NCBI GenBank assembly: GCA_009787775.1
Contig: WQSQ01000012.1
Span: 1-38,119, forward strand
DNA: 38,119 nt
Direction of reading: 5' to 3'
Source: Treponema sp.
Lineage (GTDB): Bacteria; Spirochaetota; Spirochaetia; Treponematales; Breznakiellaceae
The notes under the pieces were generated by a model. It was not told the DNA's origin, did no database searches, and was given only the letters and a program-made list of their open reading frames with translations. Below, piece by piece: positions 32,137 through 38,119 of the stretch (position 1 is the stretch's first letter; the number at the start of each line of letters is the position of its first letter). The position numbers and the translations under genes are program-made.

Positions 32137-33375
32137 TCACTTTATTACCAATTCAATTATTTCGTTTTTACCGTCAAGCTGAAAAGCGGCTGATTTCCCG
32201 TTACCGGTAACTTCATACCCGCCTTTAAAACCTCCAATTGAGGCATAACCGTCTTTATCTGTATTAACTGTAATGTCGGTACTCCATTCGCTTTTTATTT
32301 TATCGCTTAACGCCTTGTATGACGGCTTTTCGCTGTTGTCAACGCGAAGGAGACCCGCGGGCGCGTGAAGCCAAGCGTCATCGCCGCCTGACCATGTCGT
32401 AATAGCTTCTACCTGAGGATGAGCGAATAGCAGTTCATACATTTCAGTAATTTCGCGCGCCTGGCGTTCTTCTCCTTCGGAAGTTGTAGGCCATTCTGTT
32501 ACCTGCCAGTCATTAAGGTCTACAATATGAGGCGGCATTAATTCACCTGAAATAATGGTATTTTCTGTAAAATGCAAAGGCAATTTAAAACGGGAAAAAC
32601 GTTCAAGAACATCGTTTACTTTATCCGCTCTCCAGTAACCCTGATGCTGATGCGACTGGAGTCCAATTACATCAATTGGAATGCCTGCGCTTAAACATTT
32701 GTCTATCAATATTTCATAATCTTTCGACATATCAAAATCATTAAGTAAAAGAACCGCGTTCGGATTTGCGCGCTTTGCGGCTTCAAACACTTCCCTTACA
32801 ATTCTAATCTGTCCGTATTCCCTGCAAATACGTGTAATGGCATTGTCGTACTTGTCAAAGACGGGCATGATAACAACTTCGTTAATTACATCCCAGATGT
32901 TTATCAATCCCTCATAGGCGCTGACGTCACGCTCAATCCTTTCGATAACTTTCTTTAGTATTTCCGCGTTGGAATAATTCATAAGCCACGGAGCGCACAC
33001 CGTATGCCAGCACAGCGGATGTCCTTTTGTAGCAATGTTACGCTCATTAAACCAGAGTGTTCCCGCTTTTACCCGCGCTTCATCAGGTTTTCCTTCTTCC
33101 GGTTCATAACGACCCAGATAAAAAGGGAGTGTTGCGAAATTATTCAATGAAAAAAGTTTTTCAAGTTTCTCATTCAGAAAATCTTTTCTTTGATTGGTTA
33201 TTGATCCGCCTTCCAGTATTCCGCCCGCAAGTTCAACAGCTTCAAAACCGCCTACGCCGAATAAAAACTGGTGATTCTTTTGGCTGATTTTAACTTCAAG
33301 ATTCCCAGCCGCTCTTCCGTCTTCATTTAAAAGACGAAGCCTGCAAGCCGCTTTTCTGTGGTTCAGATTCATCAT
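32137..33375 (-). CDS. GH10 endo-1,4-beta-xylanase without signal peptide
   Basis: A retaining glycoside hydrolase family 10 enzyme that cuts beta-1,4-xylan or xylo-oligosaccharides. The start chosen is ATG at 33375 (MMNLNHRKAACRLRLL), giving 412 residues; a frame to 33435 overlaps lsrF. Motifs: FLFGVGGFEAVE, GHPLCWHT (~118-125), acid/base Glu166 in WDVINEV, LLLNDFD, LQSHQHQ and nucleophile Glu271 in HFTENTI (most relatives have TE-[LF]-D). TTWSGGDDAWLHAPAGLL lies near the end and a ~60-residue beta-rich tail follows. No signal peptide or lipobox is present, so it probably acts in the cytoplasm on imported oligomers. It starts 20 bp after lsrF; the Shine-Dalgarno site (GAAAGG) is distant. Confidence 0.9.
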   Translation of the reverse strand: MMNLNHRKAACRLRLLNEDGRAAGNLEVKISQKNHQFLFGVGGFEAVELAGGILEGGSITNQRKDFLNEKLEKLFSLNNFATLPFYLGRYEPEEGKPDEARVKAGTLWFNERNIATKGHPLCWHTVCAPWLMNYSNAEILKKVIERIERDVSAYEGLINIWDVINEVVIMPVFDKYDNAITRICREYGQIRIVREVFEAAKRANPNAVLLLNDFDMSKDYEILIDKCLSAGIPIDVIGLQSHQHQGYWRADKVNDVLERFSRFKLPLHFTENTIISGELMPPHIVDLNDWQVTEWPTTSEGEERQAREITEMYELLFAHPQVEAITTWSGGDDAWLHAPAGLLRVDNSEKPSYKALSDKIKSEWSTDITVNTDKDGYASIGGFKGGYEVTGNGKSAAFQLDGKNEIIELVIK

Positions 33376-33395
33376 TTTTTTACTGTACCTTTCAT

Positions 33396-34298
33396 TTATT
33401 TTTTTGGTTTTGTCTTTTCGCAGTAATATTCCCATGCTTCCTTGTCAGTGTATTTATTATGGACAATTTTTCCGATACAGTCAGCCATTACAACAGGATT
33501 TTTACTCTGGAAAATATTTCTTCCCATATCAAGGCCGCGGGCTCCGCCCTGCATTGAGTTGTACGCCATTACAAGAGCTTCCTTTTCTGAAAGTTTTTTT
33601 CCGCCGGCAACTACAATAGGTACAGGACATGCGGCGACAATTTCGTCAAATTGTTCGCAGTAATAAGTCTTTATAATATTTGCGCCAAGCTCCGCCACAA
33701 TACGCGTTGCAAGTTTAAAGTACTGGCTTGTTCTTTCCATATTTTTACCTACAGCGATAACGCCAAGCGTAGGAATACTGAAACGGACTCCGGCGTTTAT
33801 AACCCTTGATAAATTGTTTATGCTGGAAAGCTGGCCTGGCGCTCCGATAAAGACCTGAACCGCCATGCAATCGGCGTTCATGCGGATTGCGTCTTCAACG
33901 TCTACGGAAATAAGTTCATTGCTTAAATCATCGTTTATCATTGATGAGCCCGCCGACACGCGAAGCGCAATGCCTTTCCTGAAATTGGGTTTTACACAGG
34001 TCCGCAGAGCGCCTCTTGTCGCCATAAGCACATCGACATGATCAATTAATTGAGGGATAAGTATATCAAGCCGTTCCAGTCCTGATACGGAACCCATGAA
34101 ATATCCGTGATCAAAGGCGAACATTACCGTGTTCCCGCTCTTCGGATTGAAAATATTTGTCAGATGTTTTTTCATTCCCCAGTCAAGATTCGCAGCTCCC
34201 TTTACATGAAAGTTCCCGTTTGTTTTAAACGGAACATCAGTGTAATAATTTTTTTCGATTTTTTCCGCGTCTTTTTTGGGTTCTTCTTTATCAGCCAT
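33396..34298 (-). CDS. lsrF: LsrF-like aldolase/thiolase (3-hydroxy-5-phosphonooxypentane-2,4-dione thiolase)
   Basis: A class I aldolase-fold enzyme. E. coli LsrF cleaves phosphorylated AI-2 breakdown product with CoA to dihydroxyacetone phosphate and acetyl-CoA. The 300 residues match LsrF closely as I recall it: LDWGM, IFNPKSGNTVMFAFDHGYFMG, GLERLDI, DVLMATRGALR, IIKTYYCEQFDEIVAACPVPIVVAGGKKLSEKEAL and RGLDMGRNIFQSKNPV. The Schiff-base lysine is probably in IIKTYY. An AGGGAGG site lies before the ATG at 34298. It is divergent from lsrK and cotranscribed with the xylanase. No lsrG, lsrR or lsrACDB genes are visible within the window. Confidence 0.9.
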   Translation of the reverse strand: MADKEEPKKDAEKIEKNYYTDVPFKTNGNFHVKGAANLDWGMKKHLTNIFNPKSGNTVMFAFDHGYFMGSVSGLERLDILIPQLIDHVDVLMATRGALRTCVKPNFRKGIALRVSAGSSMINDDLSNELISVDVEDAIRMNADCMAVQVFIGAPGQLSSINNLSRVINAGVRFSIPTLGVIAVGKNMERTSQYFKLATRIVAELGANIIKTYYCEQFDEIVAACPVPIVVAGGKKLSEKEALVMAYNSMQGGARGLDMGRNIFQSKNPVVMADCIGKIVHNKYTDKEAWEYYCEKTKPKK

Positions 34299-34322
34299 AT
34301 ATCCTCCCTGAATAATAATTAT

Positions 34323-34351
34323 TTGATAATTCTACAATGAATATATATAAT
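34323..34351 (+). promoter_or_regulatory. lsrK promoter
   Basis: TTGATA (34323-34328), 17 bp, TATAAT (34346-34351), a near-perfect sigma70 promoter. The start near 34358 gives a ~57-nt leader to the GTG at 34415. The 116-bp region between lsrF and lsrK is AT-rich with small inverted repeats that could bind a shared regulator. Confidence 0.65.
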
Positions 34352-34414
34352 GAACAATAGAAAAATAAAGCGGGAATAAGCGCGGCGGTAAAAACCGGAA
34401 AGGAATTATAAATA

Positions 34415-36001
34415 GTGTCAAAATATTTAATGGCGATTGACGCGGGAACAGGTAGTATCAGAGCGGTTATTTTTAATATTAACGGAAAGCAGATTGGCTG
34501 TAAGCAGAAAGAATGGAAACACTCAGAAGATCCGCGGTTTCCGGGCAGCATGGATTTTGATTGTAACGCCAACTGGCAACTTGTCTGTTCATGCGTAAAG
34601 GGAGTTCTTTCACAAACGGGTATCAGCGCGGACAAAATAGCGGCAGTATCAACTACATGTATGAGAGAAGGTATTGTTCTATATGATAAATATGGCAACG
34701 AATTATGGGCATGCGCCAATGTAGACGCACGCGCAAAAGACGAGGTTACCCAGCTTAAGATGCTTGATCCAAATTATAAATCCGCGCCGGGTGAAGTATC
34801 TCTTATTGAAAAGGAACTATATTTAAAAACGGGACAGACCTTCGCGCTTGGCGCTCTCCCGCGCCTTTTGTGGGTTAAAAACAAATTAACGGAAACTTAT
34901 GAAAAAACTGCGAACATGACAATGATCAATGACTGGATAATTTTCCGTCTTTCTGGAGTGCTCGCGGTAGAACCGAGCAATGGATCGACAACAGGACTTA
35001 TCGACTTAAAGTCGCGTAACTGGGACATTAGTATCGCGCGAAGATGCGCTCTTAAGGACGATATATTTCCTGAAGTAAAAGAATGCGGCACTATCGCGGG
35101 AGAGGTATCCAAAAAAGGCTCGCAGGAGTCAGGATTACGCGAAGGCACTCCCCTTGTTACAGGAGGAGGAGACTGCCAGCTTGGAACAATCGGCGTTGGC
35201 GTTGTAAAAGAAGGAGAAGCGGTTATTTTCGGCGGCAGCTTCTGGCAGTACGAGTATAATTGCGGCTCTCCTGAATGTTCGCCAAAGTGCGACGTGCGTG
35301 TCAATTGCCATGCGGTGCCTGATTTATGGCAATATGAAGCGCTTGCTTTTAATCCAGGGCTTGTTATGCGATGGTTCAGGGACGCTTTCTGCGCCGAAGA
35401 GAAACGTATTGCCGCACAAAGGAACATCGATCCTTATACTCTCCTTGATGATATGGCTCTTTCAATTCCCGCCGGCAGTAACGGAATTATCTGCACATTT
35501 TCCGATGTAATGAACTATATTAACTGGAAACACGCTTCTCCCGCTTTTATAAACTTTAGTCTCGATCCAGAAAAATTTAACAAAGCTGTATTCTACCGCG
35601 CGATAATGGAAAACGCGTGTCTTGTAACTCTGGGCCATCTGCGTCTTGTAGAAGAGGCAACCGGAAAACGGCCTGAGAAAATCGTGTTTGCCGGAGGAGC
35701 CGCGAAAAGCAAACTATGGCCGCAGATACTCTGTGACGTACTTGGCATTCCTGTTGATGTTCCTGAGGTAAAAGAAGCCACCGCTCTCGGAGCCGCGATA
35801 ATGGCAGGAAAAGGTATCGGCATATATTCCGGTATCTGTGAGGCCGCAGGAAATCTTGTAAAGACAGAGAAAACATTTTTCCCTGATGTAAAAAATCGCG
35901 AAGTATATGATAAAGCATTTAAAAACTGGCAGACAGTATACCAGCCAATGTTGAAATTAAGCGATGACGGTGTTATTAACTACATGTGGCGCGCGCCGTA
36001 A
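34415..36001 (+). CDS. lsrK: LsrK-like autoinducer-2/FGGY-family carbohydrate kinase
   Basis: A FGGY-family sugar kinase of 528 residues. Similarity to E. coli LsrK, which phosphorylates AI-2, is extensive: LMAIDAGTGSIRAVIFNINGKQI, PGSMDFD..NWQL, MREGIVLYD..GNELWACANVDARA, GQT.AL.A.PRLLW, EPSNGSTTGLIDL, GGGDCQLG.IGVGVV, MRWFRDAFCAEEK.IA, FINFSLDPEKFNKA, FAGGAAKSKLWPQILCDV and VKEATALGAAI. A short insertion of about eight residues (PNYKSAPGEVSLIEKE) distinguishes it near residue 130. The GTG start at 34415 has AAGGA ten bases upstream. Divergent from lsrF, it may share control with it. A different ketose or polyol substrate cannot be excluded. Confidence 0.9.
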   Translation: MSKYLMAIDAGTGSIRAVIFNINGKQIGCKQKEWKHSEDPRFPGSMDFDCNANWQLVCSCVKGVLSQTGISADKIAAVSTTCMREGIVLYDKYGNELWACANVDARAKDEVTQLKMLDPNYKSAPGEVSLIEKELYLKTGQTFALGALPRLLWVKNKLTETYEKTANMTMINDWIIFRLSGVLAVEPSNGSTTGLIDLKSRNWDISIARRCALKDDIFPEVKECGTIAGEVSKKGSQESGLREGTPLVTGGGDCQLGTIGVGVVKEGEAVIFGGSFWQYEYNCGSPECSPKCDVRVNCHAVPDLWQYEALAFNPGLVMRWFRDAFCAEEKRIAAQRNIDPYTLLDDMALSIPAGSNGIICTFSDVMNYINWKHASPAFINFSLDPEKFNKAVFYRAIMENACLVTLGHLRLVEEATGKRPEKIVFAGGAAKSKLWPQILCDVLGIPVDVPEVKEATALGAAIMAGKGIGIYSGICEAAGNLVKTEKTFFPDVKNREVYDKAFKNWQTVYQPMLKLSDDGVINYMWRAP

Positions 36002-36178
36002 GCATAAATGGCACGCAGATTAAAAAAATGTGGTACTGCATGGTGTACAGTATAAAAATGCTATATTCGATTGTCACTTAAATTGTTATTCTTCATCTAT
36101 AGATAGTGTGCATATATGGCATCACATTGATATCCATGTTGTTATAAGCATATTAAATTACATGCACATTTAAATTAA
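36002..36178. other. Intergenic stretch with no recognised feature
   Basis: AT-rich DNA between lsrK and the NfeD-like gene. I see no terminator with a U-tract, no small gene and no RNA gene. TTGTCA near 36075 and TCTATA near 36099 could be parts of another promoter, but the spacing (19 bp) is poor. Confidence 0.4.
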
Positions 36179-36207
36179 TTGACTGCCGCATATTCATAAG
36201 CTATCAT
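36179..36207 (+). promoter_or_regulatory. Promoter of the NfeD-like/flotillin operon, leaderless
   Basis: TTGACT (36179-36184), 17 bp, TATCAT (36202-36207), then five bases and the ATG at 36213. No Shine-Dalgarno site is present. Confidence 0.55.
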
Positions 36208-36212
36208 GGCTT

Positions 36213-36887
36213 ATGGCGGATTTATTCATTCTCTTTTTGGCTTTGACTGTCTTTGGCGTCGGGGTGACGATCATCGACTTTTTGGGGATTATGGATAATA
36301 CCGGTGAGAATGACAGTTCAAGCGGCGCTGATAACACAGAAGGCGATACATCCGCGGAAGATGCTTCTATAAGCGGCGGCAAGGGTTCAACTCTTGTTCA
36401 TGAACTTCAACCGGAGCGCGACGGTTCTCTTCTTGACAACAAGGTTAATAAAACAACAAAAAGCGAAAAGCCGGGTATAAAAATAATTACAAGGTTTATG
36501 AACCTGCTGCGAAGCGCGGTTTATTTTTCTCTCGGTTTTGGGCCGACGGGTCTTTTCGCGCAATTTTCGGGGCTTTCGCGGACATCGGGCCTTATCTGGG
36601 CATTCGCTGTTGGAATCGCAATGATAATAATCGCGCGGCTTTTAAAGAGATTTATCCGCCGTGATCTTGACTCTTCAATAAAAACAAATGAACTGCTTCA
36701 GGAGAAAGGCGTATTGCTCCTTCCTCTTGAAGGCGAAGAGATTTCCAAAGCGGTTGTACGCCAGTACGGAAGAGAAATTGAAGTTTATGTCCGCAGTAAA
36801 GATAAAGACATTAAATATCCAAAAGGAAAAGAAATCATAATTGATGATTATGATAATGATGTATACTGGGTAAAACCATCAGAATAA
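36213..36887 (+). CDS. NfeD/YuaF-like membrane protein
   Basis: A 224-residue membrane protein. An N-terminal membrane segment (~3-24, FILFLALTVFGVGVTIIDFLG) is followed by a polar, acidic, Ser/Asp-rich loop (~29-90). Two further membrane segments (~97-118 and ~125-145) lead to a cytoplasmic OB-fold domain (LLQEKGVLLLPLEGEEISKAVVRQYGREIEVYVRSKD, ~161-198). This is the NfeD-like layout of B. subtilis YuaF, whose gene sits beside flotillin (yuaFGI). The next gene here is flotillin-like, 25 bp downstream, which supports the call. Such pairs organise membrane microdomains. The loop composition is unlike the family and may be lineage-specific. Confidence 0.8.
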   Translation: MADLFILFLALTVFGVGVTIIDFLGIMDNTGENDSSSGADNTEGDTSAEDASISGGKGSTLVHELQPERDGSLLDNKVNKTTKSEKPGIKIITRFMNLLRSAVYFSLGFGPTGLFAQFSGLSRTSGLIWAFAVGIAMIIIARLLKRFIRRDLDSSIKTNELLQEKGVLLLPLEGEEISKAVVRQYGREIEVYVRSKDKDIKYPKGKEIIIDDYDNDVYWVKPSE

Positions 36888-36911
36888 AATTTATAGCATG
36901 AAGGAGTATTT

Positions 36912-38119
36912 ATGTTTTATATGCAGGGTTTATTATACGGCGGACTTGGAATACTTACATTCATCATTCTCATTGGGCTGTTAAAAACACTTATCAGGGT
37001 CGCGCTTCCAAACCGCATTATGGTAGTTACAGGACGTAAAACAAAACGAGACGGCAAGACTTTTGGATTTTCCGTCAACCGCGGCAGAACGACAGTAATC
37101 CCCTATTTTCAGGCAGTAGGTTCTCTGGATTTGGATGTGTTTCCAATCAACGTCCGCGTTGAGGGAGTAAACAGCGCTAACGGAATCACTGTGGGCGCAG
37201 ACACTACAGCCTGCGTTTGCATTGATGATGACGATGAGGCAATGCTTTACAGCGCGGTTGAGCGGCTGATGGGAAAAGACAGTCAGCAAATCCACGATCA
37301 GGTGCAGCAGACTCTTATCGGCAACTTCCGCGGAGCGTTAAATAAAGCGACTCCTTTACAGGCAATCGGCATGGAAGACAATTCCGATGACAATACTACA
37401 GGAGAGCGCGCTCATTTCCGCGCCGAATTGTTTTCAGACATCAACGCTGATCTTCGCTCGTTCGGAATGAAAGTCGTTTCCGTTTCTCTTCAAAAAATAT
37501 GGGACACGTCAAATTATATCGCGAACCTTGCGCAGAAAACCCTCGCGGAAAAAAGACAGCAGGTAGAAATAGAAGAATCACGGTTACGCGCAATTGCCGA
37601 GCAGGCGGAAAGCGACTCGCGCCGCCGCATTGAAATCGCGAAAAACAGGGCTGATGAGGCAATCATCGCGGCAAAACAGGAACTGGAAGTTTACCGCCGG
37701 GAGTCGGAAGGATTGATAAAAGAAGCGACCTTTACGGCGGATCAGTCAATAGCGCAGGCTGCGAACTCAGGGGAAGCCGCGGTGCAAAATATTCTGGTTG
37801 AGCTTCAAAAATTGAAAAATCAGACAGCGCTTACCCTTGAAGCGCAGGCGCTGGAAGAAAAAGCGAGGATAATCGCAAGCGGCGATAAAGAGGCTGTTTC
37901 GATTAAACGCGCTTCGCGTAACGCGATTCTTAAAGGAAAAGCGGATTTAATTTCCAAATACGGAGAGGACGCTCAGGCGGTTTTGTTTCTTCAGGAAAAA
38001 CTGCCTTCCATTTATAAAACATACATGGAATCTTCAAGAGATACAAAAGTTGACAGTTTTGTAATTATGAATAACGAAGAAGGGTTCTCCGGAGCCGTTA
38101 ACCGCGGGCCCCGCGCCTT
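36912..38119 (+). CDS. Flotillin-like SPFH-domain protein (3' end beyond the window)
   Basis: Membrane-scaffold protein of functional membrane microdomains. The visible ~402 residues begin with an N-terminal membrane segment (MQGLLYGGLGILTFIILIGLLKTLI), then an SPFH domain (~30-195: VVTGRKTKRDGKTFGFSVNRGRTTVIPYFQ; DVFPINVRVEGVNSANGITVGAD; IGNFRGALNKATPLQ; LRSFGMKVVSVSLQKIWD). A flotillin coiled coil follows (~205-330, EKRQQVEIEESRLRAIAEQAESDSRRRIEIAKNRADEAI and further). AAGGAG lies five bases before the ATG at 36912. No stop codon is reached by 38119. It forms an operon with the preceding NfeD-like gene, the usual partnership. Confidence 0.9.
   Translation, partial: MFYMQGLLYGGLGILTFIILIGLLKTLIRVALPNRIMVVTGRKTKRDGKTFGFSVNRGRTTVIPYFQAVGSLDLDVFPINVRVEGVNSANGITVGADTTACVCIDDDDEAMLYSAVERLMGKDSQQIHDQVQQTLIGNFRGALNKATPLQAIGMEDNSDDNTTGERAHFRAELFSDINADLRSFGMKVVSVSLQKIWDTSNYIANLAQKTLAEKRQQVEIEESRLRAIAEQAESDSRRRIEIAKNRADEAIIAAKQELEVYRRESEGLIKEATFTADQSIAQAANSGEAAVQNILVELQKLKNQTALTLEAQALEEKARIIASGDKEAVSIKRASRNAILKGKADLISKYGEDAQAVLFLQEKLPSIYKTYMESSRDTKVDSFVIMNNEEGFSGAVNRGPRA

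Noticed and set aside
34302-34337. Promoter TTGTAG-17-TATTCA for lsrF
   Set aside because: The implied transcription start would fall inside or after the AGGGAGG ribosome-binding site of lsrF, so the strong site would be lost from the mRNA.
1-38119. tRNA, rRNA, prophage, insertion sequence or defence island
   Set aside because: No tRNA cloverleaf ends, rRNA segments, transposase or integrase motifs, terminal repeats or nuclease/helicase defence clusters were seen; the only mobile-type module is the small toxin-antitoxin pair.

Overview
The window looks like chromosomal DNA of a spirochaete, most likely a Treponema-type gut anaerobe. The pointers are a P83/100-family antigen gene, a PotABCD polyamine transporter resembling those of treponemes, formyltetrahydrofolate synthetase (an acetogenesis/C1 gene prominent in gut treponemes), hemicellulose genes (GH10 xylanase, glucuronate isomerase) and many predicted lipoproteins. 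The genus is inferred from gene content; no rRNA or other phylogenetic marker was compared. I see no rRNA, tRNA, prophage, insertion sequence or CRISPR array. Both ends cut genes: a DUF6273-like gene at the left and a flotillin/SPFH gene at the right.

Layout. 1-891: start of a minus-strand DUF6273-like gene, then a mostly non-coding stretch holding a seven-unit, exactly 23-bp-periodic array of 19-bp imperfect palindromes (576-732). 892-6203: fhs, convergent with asnS-dacA, then a DUF2400 gene and a terminator. 6204-11800: a structured leader and the polyamine transport operon potA-potB-potC-potD1-potD2, with a 12-bp stem-loop between the two potD copies. 11872-15586: rpmB, an unknown gene, and on the minus strand an RNA uracil methyltransferase and a TGS/uridine-kinase fusion. 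15636-19808: a PQQ-propeller/HEAT exported protein, a VapBC-like PIN/antitoxin pair with a palindromic operator, and P83/100. 19839-23276 (minus): rsmE, an HExxH protein, nifS, nifU. 23346-27534: a COG3014-type lipoprotein plus LpoB, convergent with a CHASE2-like membrane protein carrying a degenerate cyclase domain. 27597-32073: uxaC, birA, thrH, a possible membrane-gene remnant and a phosphomannose-isomerase-like cupin. 32137-36001: lsrF followed by a signal-less GH10 xylanase, divergent from lsrK. 36213-end: a YuaF/NfeD-like gene and flotillin.

Functionally the window mixes housekeeping (tRNA charging, rRNA modification, Fe-S assembly, biotinylation, cell-wall synthesis) with plant-polysaccharide and sugar metabolism (uxaC, GH10, cupin isomerase, LsrK/LsrF) and uptake of polyamines. 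lsrK/lsrF without visible lsr transporter or regulator genes, linked to a cytoplasmic xylanase, may serve sugar catabolism instead of, or as well as, AI-2 turnover.

The most notable cross-cutting signal is in the gene starts. About eleven genes that begin transcription units lack a Shine-Dalgarno sequence and have a sigma70-type -10 hexamer 5-9 nt before the start codon, several with a good -35 at 17 bp. This predicts frequent leaderless mRNAs next to genes with strong Shine-Dalgarno sites. The most unusual DNA structure is the 23-bp palindrome array at 576-732. All functions are read from sequence motifs by eye; no database search was run.
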